Positions 42,125 to 51,328 of a DNA stretch of 64,000 nt are shown piece by piece. The number at the start of each line of letters is the position of its first letter. Position 1 is the stretch's first letter. Source of the stretch: Rariglobus sp. (GTDB lineage: Bacteria > Verrucomicrobiota > Verrucomicrobiia > Opitutales > Opitutaceae); NCBI GenBank assembly GCA_029266495.1, contig JAQSWS010000002.1, positions 61,593 to 125,592 of the forward strand. Reading direction: 5' to 3'. The notes beneath the pieces are model-generated. The model searched no databases and was not told where the DNA came from. It saw only the letters and a program-made list of their open reading frames with translations. Both the position numbers and the translations under genes were made by a program.

Positions 42125-44035
42125 TCATCGAAAAGGCGCGGCACAAGCGTTGGCGGGTGCGGGCAGCGCCCAGTGCTCGATTTCCCACGCACCGAGATCG
42201 GGGTGTTCGAGTTGCCAGCGACCTTCGCCGGAGGCTTCGAGCAAACGCCACGGCTGTGCGGCGGCACGGTCACGGCCGGTCCAGCTCAACGCGGCGATCC
42301 ATCCCGGACCGGAATGACGCGGAGTTTGAAAAACGGGCGTGGCATGAAACGGTGCCAGCACGTGACGGCGGCGTTCTTCGGCGGAGAGTCGATTGTCCCA
42401 GGCAGGCTCGGCCGGCGTTCCGCCGAGCCATTGCAACGCGGTGCCCCGGCCGTCCGGCGACCAGGCGGCGATAGGGTCCTCCGACGGATCAAGCCTCACG
42501 TCTTCCTCGGCGAGCGGCAGGGAGAAACCACCAAGCCTCAGCACCACCGGCTGGCGCGCATCGTAGCGATGAATCTGGAACAGCCAGCCTTCGCGCCAGA
42601 ATACAAAGGTCTCCACGGAGGTGTTCACCTGTCCGGTTTTTAAACCCAGGTTGCAGACAAAGCCGAGATGATCATCCGCCAACTCGATGGCGACCGTGGA
42701 GTGACGTCCAAATACCCGGCCGTCGTCCACCGTCTGCAGCAGCGCCCCGTCCGGCGACCAGGCCGAGGCTTCGGGAAACGCATAGCAGAAACCCGTGCCC
42801 GTGCGGTAGGCCAGCTTGCTCCATTTCCAAGGGCCATAACGTAGTTGGGTGATCGATACCATCGAGCCGGCGTTCAACAGCTCAACTTCGCCGTCCGGCA
42901 ACCCGCGCGCAACCAGGCCCGGGACGCGCATGACCCGCACAAAACCATTGGGCGCCTCGGAAGGCAGCGGCGCCTCGGCCGCCGTCCAGAACGGATGGTC
43001 CGGCGGCAGGAGCAGCGGAGTGAAACCCTTGGCGCACCAATAAGGCGAGGCGGCGCAGGAGTAGGGCTCGACGATATCGGGCCACACATCGGTGAAGCCG
43101 GGGGCGAGGCATCCCTGCGCATTCGTAATCGGTTTCGAAAGGAAAAAATCCAGGTTGCGCGTGCAGAGGCGGCGCAGGCGGCCGGGCGGCAGGTCGGCGC
43201 AATCAACCAGCGCGGCGAGGCCGAACGGCGCGCTGGCATTGAAACGGTAGGCGATCGAGCGCCCGAACGCGGGGTGTTCGCCGCTGGCGGCAAAGAGGTG
43301 CTGATAATCGGCAAGAAACGAACGCGCCCAACCGCGCCAGCGGGCGGCGCGAGAGGGCTCGCGCGTTCCGTGCAAATGCGACCAGAGCAGACCATAAAAG
43401 TGGAAGGCGTAGGCGTTGTAGTGATCGAAGGCCTGATTGATGCCGTCCTCGAACCAGCCGCCTCCGCGATGCATGGTTTCAAGCTGGTCCAGGTGCGCCG
43501 TGACCACGGCGCGGTCAGTGCGGTGCTCCCGGCCGGCACTCCGCAAAAATTCCAGAATGTGCACCGACATGAACAGGTGGTTGTTGTTGACGATGCCGCC
43601 CCCGCGCGCGGTCGCGAACCACGCCGCGACACACTCGCGCTCGCCGGTGGCGAGCGGTTCCCAGAGCTGGCGGGGCGCGAGTTGCAGTGCAATGGCCATC
43701 AACCCCATTTCAACGTGGTGCTGGTGGAAACTGGCGTCGGGTCCCCAGGCCTCCGATGAGTGTGGATCGGCTCCGAGAACGAGACCGGCGCGAAACCACG
43801 CGGCGGTGCGCGCGCGAAAAGCAGCGGCGGCAGGGTCGTCGGGCTCGGGTTCGGATTGGAGATAGAGCGCGGCGAGCAGGAGCGGACGCGCGAACGACTC
43901 CAGCCGGTCGGCCTGCGCGTCATGATCGCTGGGGCGTCCGGTGACAGGCAATGCGGCGCGCCCCGGTTGCATCAGGGCGGCGAGCGGTTCAAGCAGACGG
44001 CGGGCCTGCTGGCGCCAGTGGCTGTAAGGACTCAT
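42125..44035 (-). CDS. DUF2264-family protein
   Basis: 636 residues, no signal peptide. The N-terminal 390 residues match the DUF2264 pattern: FARPLLLAALYLQ, DQHHVEMG-like HQHHVEMGLMAIAL, RGGGIVNNNHLFMS, GGGWFEDGINQAFDHYNAYAFHFYGLLW and KGFTPLLLPPDHPFW. A beta-rich C-terminal domain follows. DUF2264 proteins have an (alpha/alpha) barrel and are frequent in polysaccharide loci, but their activity is not established. It starts 15 bases after the 2-hydroxyacid dehydrogenase gene stop, inside the operon. Confidence 0.83.
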   Translation of the reverse strand: MSPYSHWRQQARRLLEPLAALMQPGRAALPVTGRPSDHDAQADRLESFARPLLLAALYLQSEPEPDDPAAAAFRARTAAWFRAGLVLGADPHSSEAWGPDASFHQHHVEMGLMAIALQLAPRQLWEPLATGERECVAAWFATARGGGIVNNNHLFMSVHILEFLRSAGREHRTDRAVVTAHLDQLETMHRGGGWFEDGINQAFDHYNAYAFHFYGLLWSHLHGTREPSRAARWRGWARSFLADYQHLFAASGEHPAFGRSIAYRFNASAPFGLAALVDCADLPPGRLRRLCTRNLDFFLSKPITNAQGCLAPGFTDVWPDIVEPYSCAASPYWCAKGFTPLLLPPDHPFWTAAEAPLPSEAPNGFVRVMRVPGLVARGLPDGEVELLNAGSMVSITQLRYGPWKWSKLAYRTGTGFCYAFPEASAWSPDGALLQTVDDGRVFGRHSTVAIELADDHLGFVCNLGLKTGQVNTSVETFVFWREGWLFQIHRYDARQPVVLRLGGFSLPLAEEDVRLDPSEDPIAAWSPDGRGTALQWLGGTPAEPAWDNRLSAEERRRHVLAPFHATPVFQTPRHSGPGWIAALSWTGRDRAAAQPWRLLEASGEGRWQLEHPDLGAWEIEHWALPAPANACAAPFR

Positions 44036-44050
44036 CGGATCAGGAAGCGC

Positions 44051-45112
44051 TCAGGTGGAGGCGTCGTAAACCTCGGTGGTGATCACGGCTTCGAGCGGCG
44101 TGCCGGCGAGGTAGGCGGCAAGATTGCGGAGGGCGAAATCGGTGGCATCGCGACGGCGGTCGGTGGTGGGACCGGCGAGGTGGGGGGTGAGGCAGACGTT
44201 GCGCAGGCCGCGCAAGGGAGACTCGGCGGGCAGCGGCTCCTCCACGAAGACATCGATGCCGAAGAGGACTTTGCCTTCACGGGCGACGCGAAGCAGGCCC
44301 TCCTGCTCGACCACCGCGCCACGACCGATGTTCACGAAGACGCCGCCGGGACGGATGAGCCGCAAGTGGCGTTCGGTCACGGAATTGATGGTCGCGGGAA
44401 TCAGGGGCGCGAGTTCGACGATGATGTCGTTGTCGCGGAAGAGCGCATCCAGCGACGGCGCGGCGCGCACGCCCCAGTGTTTTTCAACGGCGGCATTCAC
44501 ATCGGGGGCAAAGACGGAAATCTGCGTCCCAAACGGCTGGAGCAACGACACGAGTTCGCGGGCAACCATGCCGAAACCGTGGATGCCGACGCGTCGCCCG
44601 AAGAGCGAGGCGGTCTCGGTGCAAGGGCTCTTCCAGGCACCCTCGGTATGCATCGCAAGCGTCCAGTAGGTGGCGCGGCGAAGGCAGGACAGGATGTGAA
44701 ACACCGCCCATTCGGCGACGACGCGCGAGATCGCACCGCCCCAGTTGGTGACCAGCAGACCGCTCTCAATGTGCGCCCGGGTGACAAGTTTTTTAACCGT
44801 GCCGGCGAGGTAGCACACATAGCGCAGGGAAGGCGGCAGGCGGGCGGGCAATGGCGGGGTCTTCCAACAGGCGATCAGCACCTCGGGATCGTGCTCGAAA
44901 AGATAATCGCGCCACTGTTCCTCGGTGAAGGCGGACGCGTCGACGATGATCGTGTGGCTGGCACAGGCGCGGAGCGAGGTCTCCAGCTCGTCAGGAAGGA
45001 AGTCGCGTTGCTCGATCGGTGTGAGCACAACCAGCAGGCGCTGCACGCGAGGCGCGCGGGGGCGCACGGCGACCGGCGCGGGTGAGGAGGAAAAGGCGCT
45101 GGGGGGAATCAT
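44051..45112 (-). CDS. D-isomer-specific 2-hydroxyacid dehydrogenase
   Basis: 353 residues from ATG 45112, chosen because it overlaps the upstream stop as ATGA; another ATG at 45130 would add six residues. NAD-binding motif GIHGFGMVARELVSLL, catalytic Arg in VNIGRGAVVEQ, Glu in DVFVEEPLP and His in CLTPHLAG. It should reduce a 2-oxoacid or oxidise a D-2-hydroxyacid in the cytoplasm. In this operon a keto-acid derived from uronates is a reasonable but unproven substrate. A second, only distantly similar member is at 62899-63873. Confidence 0.85.
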   Translation of the reverse strand: MIPPSAFSSSPAPVAVRPRAPRVQRLLVVLTPIEQRDFLPDELETSLRACASHTIIVDASAFTEEQWRDYLFEHDPEVLIACWKTPPLPARLPPSLRYVCYLAGTVKKLVTRAHIESGLLVTNWGGAISRVVAEWAVFHILSCLRRATYWTLAMHTEGAWKSPCTETASLFGRRVGIHGFGMVARELVSLLQPFGTQISVFAPDVNAAVEKHWGVRAAPSLDALFRDNDIIVELAPLIPATINSVTERHLRLIRPGGVFVNIGRGAVVEQEGLLRVAREGKVLFGIDVFVEEPLPAESPLRGLRNVCLTPHLAGPTTDRRRDATDFALRNLAAYLAGTPLEAVITTEVYDAST

Positions 45113-46200
45113 GGCGCGGGAGGATGACATTCGAGGATCTCGGCGGTGCCGCCGAGCGGGGTGAAACGCGCGGCACCGAGGCCGGCGGGAAGAAAATATT
45201 TGTCGTAGCGATTGAGACGGAGCGTCTCTCCGCCCACGGCGACTTCGCAGGCGCCGGCGGTGACGATGCCAATGTGAAAACCGCCTCCGGATGTGCGGAT
45301 CACCGGTGCGGCGAGGATGGTTTTTTTGACGCGGAAACAGGGGGTTTTTTCCGGGCCGATCAACGACTCGGTATGGGAGCCGGGCCCGAGCTCGGCCTCG
45401 CGGACGGGACGGCAGCGGTAGTCGCGCTCAATCTCGGCGATCGGCCGTGGTGTGGCGTCGATCATCTCCAGGGCAAAATCCACGTCGCGCCCCATGAAGC
45501 GGGCGGCCTCGGGCAGGACGTAGCCCCCCCGGTCGAACTCATAGCGGACCGCAAAGTCGGTGGGCTCTTGTATCTCGACCATGAATACACCTTCGCCCAG
45601 GGCGTGCGGAAAACCTCCCGGAATGAGAAAGGTGTCACCGGGGCGGGCGGGCATTTTTTCAAAACAGCGCTCCATCGCGGCAATGTCCTGCTCGAGGATC
45701 ATGCGTTTCAACTCGGCGGGCTCGGGCGAATGCTGGAAGCCCATGTAAAAGTAAGGCTCGGTGACGCCGTCACGCACGCCGAGGATGTGATAGGCCTCGG
45801 TCTTTCCGGAGTTGGAACCGAGGCGGGCACGGGCGAAGGTGCGGGAGGGATGGCACTGGAAATGAAGGCGGATGGCCGAGTCGAGGAACTTGACCAGCAG
45901 CATCGGGTGGGAACCAAAGGCGAGGACATGGGCGACCCCGAGGTGGTAGGTCGGATCGGCCTCGATCAGCGCGCGCAGGTTGTGCGGTTTTCCGCCGACA
46001 AGCGCGGTGGAGATCCCCTCCCCCGGCTGGTCGCGGCCGGGAATGCGCGATTCAGTGACGGAGCCAATCCAGTCCTCGGCGTGATGCGAGTCAACCGGCG
46101 GGGCGACGCCCGCAAGCGTGTCGAGCGTGCGGCCGCCGGTATAGGTGCGCCAGACGCGGTTGGGTGGTAGCAGGAGGAGTTTGCCTCGAAGGTCGGACAT
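45109..46200 (-). CDS. Class I mannose-6-phosphate isomerase (Bacillus-type)
   Basis: 363 residues from ATG 46200. Metal-site motifs of the short type I enzymes: LHFQCHPSRTFA (Gln/His), SGKTEAYHIL (Glu), PGDTFLIPGGFPHALG (His) and VEIQEPTDFAVRYEFDR. It interconverts mannose 6-phosphate and fructose 6-phosphate, or acts on a related ketose/aldose. The C-terminal cupin half ends ECHPPAP. Its TGA overlaps the start of the 2-hydroxyacid dehydrogenase gene by four bases, so the two are translationally coupled. Confidence 0.82.
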   Translation of the reverse strand: MSDLRGKLLLLPPNRVWRTYTGGRTLDTLAGVAPPVDSHHAEDWIGSVTESRIPGRDQPGEGISTALVGGKPHNLRALIEADPTYHLGVAHVLAFGSHPMLLVKFLDSAIRLHFQCHPSRTFARARLGSNSGKTEAYHILGVRDGVTEPYFYMGFQHSPEPAELKRMILEQDIAAMERCFEKMPARPGDTFLIPGGFPHALGEGVFMVEIQEPTDFAVRYEFDRGGYVLPEAARFMGRDVDFALEMIDATPRPIAEIERDYRCRPVREAELGPGSHTESLIGPEKTPCFRVKKTILAAPVIRTSGGGFHIGIVTAGACEVAVGGETLRLNRYDKYFLPAGLGAARFTPLGGTAEILECHPPAP

Positions 46201-46220
46201 GGAAGGAAAAAACGGATGTT

Positions 46221-46991
46221 TCACACGACGGCGCTGAGGCCGCCATCGATGACGAGAATCTGGCCGTTGACGAAATCGCTCGCGGACGAGGCGAGGAAGA
46301 CGCAGGCGCCGGCGAGATCGTCGGGTGTGCCCCAGCGCGCCGCGGGCGTGCGGGTCTTGACCCAGTCGTTGAACTTGGGATCGGCGGCGAGTGGCGCGGT
46401 GAGATCGGTGAGGATGTAGCCGGGGGCAAGGCCGTTGACCTGGATGTTGTGATGCGCCCACTCGGCGCACATCGCGCGGGTGAGCATGCGAAGTCCACCC
46501 TTGGCTGCGGCGTAATTTCCGGTGGTCGGCCGGGCGAGGTCGCTCATGAGCGAGCAGATGTTGATGATCTTTCCCGCGCGACGGGCGATCATGCCGCGCG
46601 CAGCGGATCGGCCGGCGAGAAACGCGGAGGTGAGATTGGTTTCGAGGACGGCGTTCCAGTCGGCGAGCGTCATGTCGACGAGCGGAGCGCGGCGATGGAT
46701 GCCGGTGTTGTTGACGAGGATGTCGATCGGACCGTGATCGGCTTCGATGGCGGCAAAGCCGGTCGTCACGGAGACCTCGTTCGTCACATCGAAGGCGACG
46801 GCCGCCACGGTGTGACCGGCGGAACGCATCGCCAGGGCGGCGGATTCAAGACGACCGGTATCGCGGGCATTGAGCACGACGTGCGCGCCGGATGATGCAA
46901 GGGCCGCGGCAAGCGCGAGACCGATCCCGCGCGAAGAGCCGGTGATCAGGGCGCGGCGGCCATCGAGGCGGAACGGGAGGGCGGCACTCAT
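46221..46991 (-). CDS. SDR oxidoreductase, gluconate 5-dehydrogenase-like
   Basis: 256 residues from ATG 46991, which overlaps the symporter stop as ATGA. Classical short-chain dehydrogenase: cofactor motif ALITGSSRGIGLALA, DILVNNTGI, catalytic Ser in NICSLMS and YAAAKGG with the Tyr-Lys pair, then VNGLAPGYILTDLT. The wording around the active site is that of IdnO/Gno/KduD-type enzymes, which act on gluconate or 2-keto-3-deoxy/uronate-derived ketoses. Location next to a sodium symporter supports metabolism of an imported acid sugar. Confidence 0.85.
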   Translation of the reverse strand: MSAALPFRLDGRRALITGSSRGIGLALAAALASSGAHVVLNARDTGRLESAALAMRSAGHTVAAVAFDVTNEVSVTTGFAAIEADHGPIDILVNNTGIHRRAPLVDMTLADWNAVLETNLTSAFLAGRSAARGMIARRAGKIINICSLMSDLARPTTGNYAAAKGGLRMLTRAMCAEWAHHNIQVNGLAPGYILTDLTAPLAADPKFNDWVKTRTPAARWGTPDDLAGACVFLASSASDFVNGQILVIDGGLSAVV

Positions 46992-48787
46992 GACTTGACG
47001 GCGACGGTGGCCGGGGTGTTCGGCGCGCGAGGAGCGGGTTCGGAAAGGGGCCGGGCGGCGCGTTTTGACACGCGCTTGAGCACCACGCCGATCAGGAGAA
47101 CGATCCCGCCGCAGAAGACGAAAGCCAGGCGACCGGTGAGCGGATTCGGGATAAGCGCGAGCAGGAGGATGAAGCCGCCGTAGGCGAGGCAAAGCAGGCC
47201 GAGGACGCTGCCCTGCATGCGGTCGCTGCCCGCACCCTCTTCGCGGGCGAAGTCGATCGGACGGCGCATCTGGGCATCGAACGCCTCGATGCGTTCACGG
47301 TCTGCGGCGGATGTCCGCATCCAGAACCAACGGGTGGAGAGGAACCAGGAGGTGCCGGCCACGACGTTCATGAAAAGGCCGATCGCGATGGTCCAGTAAC
47401 CCCGGTCGGCGGAGTTGAGCGGCGCGAGATTGAACGTGTTTTCAAGCCACGCCGCATCGAGGTAACGCGTGGTAAGAAAGGAGGTGATCATGCCCACGAT
47501 GACCGTGCTCCAGCCGGACCACGGCGGCGTGCGTTTCGTCAGCACGCAGAGCACCAGGGGCACCGAGTAGGGCACGGCGATCAGCGTGCCGAAGCTCAGC
47601 ATGAGATCGAAGAGGCCGATGCCCTCGAGGCGGGAGAAATTGAGCGCGGCGAGAATGACGAGAATGCCGAAGATGCCGGTGCTGAGCTTGCCGGCATTGA
47701 CGAGTTCTCGGTCGGAAGCACCAGGGCGGAGCACCGGCTGGTAGAAGTTCTTTACGAAAATGCCGGCATTGCGATTGAGGCCGCTGTCCATTGAGGACAT
47801 CGTGGCGGCAAGGATGCCGCAGATGAGCAGACCGATCATGCCGGCGGGCATGGTGGTGATGCTGATCGCCAGGAAGGCGCCTTCGGAGGGAGTCTTGAGC
47901 GCCGGGAACAAGGCACCGAGGTCGGGATGCACAATGCTGGCCGCCATGGGCGGGATGAACCAGATGACGGGACCCGCAATGAAGAGAATCGCGGCGAGGA
48001 GGGCGGCGTGACGGGCGTGGCGGCTGTCCTTCACGCAAAGATACCGCGATGCATCAAGGAGGTTGTTGGTCGAGACGAACTGCTTGATGATGATCGCGAC
48101 CACCCAGAGCATCATGAGCGGGGAATTGAAAACACGGCCCACGTCAAGGTGACCGGCCGGGAGCTTGTCAATGAACCCGGCGACACCGCCCACTTCGCGA
48201 AGCGCAAAAAACGCGGCGACGATGGTCACCGGCATGAGGATGAGCACCTGGATGAAATCACCGGCGATCGCCGCCCAGCTTCCGCCCACGAGGGTCATGA
48301 CGAGGACAACCAGCCCGGTGAGAAGGATGGTCGTCTCCAGATCGAATCCGAAGGCGGCGGAGAGAAAAATGCAGAGCCCGTTAAGCCAGATGCCGGCGTA
48401 AAGCGTGCCGAGCGGGATTTGCATCCAGGTAAACACCTGCTCGTTGGCGCGGGAAAACCGGGCGCGCACCGCCTCGATCGCAGTGGTGACGCGCATCTGG
48501 CGCGAGCGCGCGGCGAAGTAAAAGACATTGAAAAGAAAACCAAGGGCGTTGCCAAAAAAGAGAACGAAGATCGGCCAGCCTTCGCTGTAGGCCTTGCTGG
48601 CGGCGCCGGTGAACGTCCAGGCGCTGAACTGGGTCATAAACGCGGAACTTCCCACCAGCCACCAGAGCATCTGGCCGCCGCCACGGAAGTAATCGCTGCT
48701 GTTTTTAACGACACGCGAGGCGATCCACCCCATGAGCAGCATGAACAGGAAATAGAACGCGATGACGGCGTGATCGTAGAAAGTCAT
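46988..48787 (-). CDS. Sodium:solute symporter (SSS family)
   Basis: 599 residues with about 13-14 helices. SSS-family features: FYFLFMLLMGWIASR at the start, SDYFRGGGQMLWWLVGSSAFMTQFSAWTFTGAA (cited motif GSSAFMTQFSAWTFTG), LLICGILAATMSSMDSGLNRNAGIF for the sodium-site helix, and VPYSVPLVLCVL. It would co-import a sugar acid or oligosaccharide with sodium. Homologous SSS carriers take up unsaturated uronates in alginate users. It overlaps the SDR gene by four bases and follows the acetylesterase gene by 30. Confidence 0.88.
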   Translation of the reverse strand: MTFYDHAVIAFYFLFMLLMGWIASRVVKNSSDYFRGGGQMLWWLVGSSAFMTQFSAWTFTGAASKAYSEGWPIFVLFFGNALGFLFNVFYFAARSRQMRVTTAIEAVRARFSRANEQVFTWMQIPLGTLYAGIWLNGLCIFLSAAFGFDLETTILLTGLVVLVMTLVGGSWAAIAGDFIQVLILMPVTIVAAFFALREVGGVAGFIDKLPAGHLDVGRVFNSPLMMLWVVAIIIKQFVSTNNLLDASRYLCVKDSRHARHAALLAAILFIAGPVIWFIPPMAASIVHPDLGALFPALKTPSEGAFLAISITTMPAGMIGLLICGILAATMSSMDSGLNRNAGIFVKNFYQPVLRPGASDRELVNAGKLSTGIFGILVILAALNFSRLEGIGLFDLMLSFGTLIAVPYSVPLVLCVLTKRTPPWSGWSTVIVGMITSFLTTRYLDAAWLENTFNLAPLNSADRGYWTIAIGLFMNVVAGTSWFLSTRWFWMRTSAADRERIEAFDAQMRRPIDFAREEGAGSDRMQGSVLGLLCLAYGGFILLLALIPNPLTGRLAFVFCGGIVLLIGVVLKRVSKRAARPLSEPAPRAPNTPATVAVKS

Positions 48788-48817
48788 TGGAAGACGGGGG
48801 TAAAACGGGTTGGCGGA

Positions 48818-50383
48818 TCAACGTTTGCCCGTGGTGACGGCAGGCCAGTCGTCGCTGCGGAAAGGAGAGGCGGGGAGGCCGGCGGAACTCACGAGATTGC
48901 AGTCGGGGTTGTCGGCCCAGGCGTAGCGCACGGCGGCGGGAGCCGCAACCGCATCGCTCCAGACGAGCACCGTTTCGCCTTCAATGCGGGCGCGGGCCGG
49001 ATGGAAAACCTGATCCGCACCGGCGATGACAAAGCCCTTCACCTCATCGTCGGCAGTGCGCACCGCAAGACGCTCCGTCGTCTTAAAATGAATACGCATG
49101 CGCGCCTCCACCGCCTCAGTGCGGGTGAACACCGGACTCAGTCGTCCGTCGGCGGACAGGCCGTGCACGCGTGCCTCCGCAACCAGGGCGAGACGTTTGC
49201 CGACGTCATGTTTGTTGGCGGGGTGCAGGTCCTTCGGATCGCCGACATCGATGGTCACGGCCATGCCGGTGTTCGGGGTGGCGAGGGTCATGAGCTGGGC
49301 TTCGCGCAACTCGGCCCAACCGCTGCGCGAGGGCTCGGGCTGGCGGTCGAGATTGGGAAGTTGCACATAAAGGAAGGGCAGGTCGGCCCGACCCCACGCG
49401 TCGCGCCAGGCGCCGATCAGTGCGGGAAACAACGTGCGGTATTGGGCGGCGCGCGAGGCGTTGGCTTCGCCTTGATACCAGATCACACCGCGCAGCGGCA
49501 GAGTGGCGAGCGGGGCGATCATCGCATGAAAGAGACCGGCGGGTTCGTATTGAGTGCCGGGGCCGGTGCGCAGGCGCGGCTCGGCGGGTGCGGTGCGGCC
49601 GTTCTTTTTCGCCTCGGCAACGGCGATCTTCCACTCGGCGACGAGGCGCTCGCGGCTGGCTTCAAACTCGGCCTTGAGCCGGGGAAAGTCGGCCACCGCC
49701 GCATCCCAGCGCGTAAGAATCGGCTTCAACTCATCCGAGGAGGCGAGCGTGGCGCGCGGCGTCCAGGACTCGGCGGCGGTCCCGCCCCACGAGCTGTGGA
49801 TCAATCCCACCGGCACGCCCTGGGACTCGTGCAAATGGCGCCCGAAGAAAAACGCGACCGCCGAAAACCCGCCAACCGTCTCCGGCGAACACACCTCCCA
49901 CCGGCCTTTGACATCGAATTGAGGAGCGGCCGCCACTTCGCGTGCAACCGTGAACAGCCGGATGCCCGGAAACGAGGCGCCGGCGATTGCCTCCGCCCCG
50001 CCTGCGGCCTGCTTCAGACGGAAATTCATGTTGGACTGTCCGGAGCAGAGCCAGACATCGCCGATCAGAACGTTGGTAAAACGAAGCTCGTTGCGACCCT
50101 TCACGGTCAGCACCAGCGGCACGATGTTCGCGGGACGAGCAGGAAGACTGACCTGCCAGCGTCCGTCCGCGGACGGTTCCACCGCGGCTGAAAACTCATC
50201 AAGAGTCACCGTGACCTTCTCCCCCACATCCGCCCGGCCCCAGATCCGCAAAGGCTGATCGCGCTGCAAAACCATTCCGGACCCAAAAAACGCCGGCACC
50301 GAAACCTCCGCCCGGGCGCCGCACGCAGCAGCCAGCAAAATCAGAGCGCAAATAGCACGAAAACCAGAACGGGACAGGGGCAT
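48818..50383 (-). CDS. Secreted sialate O-acetylesterase-family protein
   Basis: 521 residues with a signal peptide (about 1-25). SASA-family: FGSGMVLQRDQPLRIWG, a beta insert, DVWLCSGQSNMNF with the nucleophile Ser of GQSN, GLIHSSWGGTAAESWTP, VIWYQGEAN and DLHPANKHDVGKRLAL with the Asp/His pair. In carbohydrate loci these are O-acetyl esterases for sialic acids, xylan or pectin-type glycans. It is the first gene of the minus-strand operon and has an AT-rich promoter region with a perfect palindrome in front. Confidence 0.88.
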   Translation of the reverse strand: MPLSRSGFRAICALILLAAACGARAEVSVPAFFGSGMVLQRDQPLRIWGRADVGEKVTVTLDEFSAAVEPSADGRWQVSLPARPANIVPLVLTVKGRNELRFTNVLIGDVWLCSGQSNMNFRLKQAAGGAEAIAGASFPGIRLFTVAREVAAAPQFDVKGRWEVCSPETVGGFSAVAFFFGRHLHESQGVPVGLIHSSWGGTAAESWTPRATLASSDELKPILTRWDAAVADFPRLKAEFEASRERLVAEWKIAVAEAKKNGRTAPAEPRLRTGPGTQYEPAGLFHAMIAPLATLPLRGVIWYQGEANASRAAQYRTLFPALIGAWRDAWGRADLPFLYVQLPNLDRQPEPSRSGWAELREAQLMTLATPNTGMAVTIDVGDPKDLHPANKHDVGKRLALVAEARVHGLSADGRLSPVFTRTEAVEARMRIHFKTTERLAVRTADDEVKGFVIAGADQVFHPARARIEGETVLVWSDAVAAPAAVRYAWADNPDCNLVSSAGLPASPFRSDDWPAVTTGKR

Positions 50384-50394
50384 GACCGAACGAT

Positions 50395-50411
50395 TTAATA
50401 AATATTATTAA
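50395..50411. promoter_or_regulatory. AT-rich palindrome in the divergent promoter region
   Basis: TTAATAA-ATA-TTATTAA is a perfect palindrome 12 bases ahead of the acetylesterase start. The whole 50384-50500 stretch is strongly AT-rich against the GC-rich flanks; TATAAA at 50484-50489 may be a -10 element for the plus-strand prepilin gene. Confidence 0.45.
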
Positions 50412-50546
50412 TTATCAAACAAAAAACTAAACAACCGCCGGTTTTTCCTCTTAACCACGATAGAACAAGCCTTGATTAATAACTATAAAATAAATCTTGC
50501 GCTCAAGCCAAAGCTGATCTTACTCTTTGGCTACACCCCCTGCCCC

Positions 50547-51302
50547 ATGTTGCCCCTCACCCGTCCTGCGCGCCCGCACAGCGCCCAATCCGTTTGCCCT
50601 CCGCGCCAGCGCCGCGCCTTCACCTTGGTCGAACTGCTTACGGTCATCGCGATCATCGGCATTCTCGCGGCGATTTTGATTCCCGTGGTCGGCCGGGCCC
50701 GTGAATCGGCCCGGGCCACCGAATGTTCGTCAGGACTCCGCCAGATCACGTTGGCACTGTTCCTCTACTCCGCCGACAACCGGGGCTTTCTTCCCCAGGC
50801 CACCATTAAAAAAGAAGACTCCGGCCTCACCGGTGACCAGCAGTGGAGCAAACAAATCCGCGGCTATCTTCCCCAGCGCGGCACCAGTCTCACCGCCCAG
50901 GAGCATCCCCTCTTCGTCTGCCAGTCTGTCGAATATTCCAAACCCACCGCGGAAGTCTCCCGCACCTATGCCTCCACCGCCGCGATCATGGGACCCAATT
51001 CCTCCGGCACCTATGGCAAGAGCACCGATGTCGCCCGACGTCTCGATTCCATCACGGAGCGAAGCCGCACCCCGCTCATCGTGGAGGGCAAGGAATCGGC
51101 AGGCTCCGGCGCCGCCCAATCGGTGGTCAACTGGACCACGGCCTCGGCCGACATTGGGCAGACCAACCCCGATACCACGACGTTTCTCGACTTCCGTCAC
51201 CACGAACGGATGAACGTCGCCTTTGCCGACGGCAGCGTGCGGGCGCAGACCCTCGCCGACACCAAAACCTACACCCAGGTGCTCTGGGAGGGTCGCAAGT
51301 AA
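50547..51302 (+). CDS. Prepilin-like protein with H-X9-DG C-terminal motif
   Basis: 251 residues from ATG 50547. A basic leader is followed by [25 protein letters not shown], the type IV prepilin cleavage/methylation helix (cited part [19 protein letters not shown]). The C-terminus has [12 protein letters not shown], the H-X9-DG motif of a family expanded in Planctomycetota and Verrucomicrobiota. It should be processed by a prepilin peptidase not present here. Such proteins often lie beside secreted polysaccharide enzymes; here a PEP-CTERM protein and a PL6 lyase follow. Its role is unknown. Confidence 0.85.
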   Translation: MLPLTRPARPHSAQSVCPPRQRRAFTLVELLTVIAIIGILAAILIPVVGRARESARATECSSGLRQITLALFLYSADNRGFLPQATIKKEDSGLTGDQQWSKQIRGYLPQRGTSLTAQEHPLFVCQSVEYSKPTAEVSRTYASTAAIMGPNSSGTYGKSTDVARRLDSITERSRTPLIVEGKESAGSGAAQSVVNWTTASADIGQTNPDTTTFLDFRHHERMNVAFADGSVRAQTLADTKTYTQVLWEGRK

Positions 51303-51328
51303 GCCACCGCTGCCTCCCGCCCGTGCCC

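Noticed and set aside
47927..50191. Plus-strand open frame of about 750 codons opposite the acetylesterase and symporter genes
   Set aside because: It runs across the ends of two real minus-strand genes and their intergenic gap; no domain is visible.
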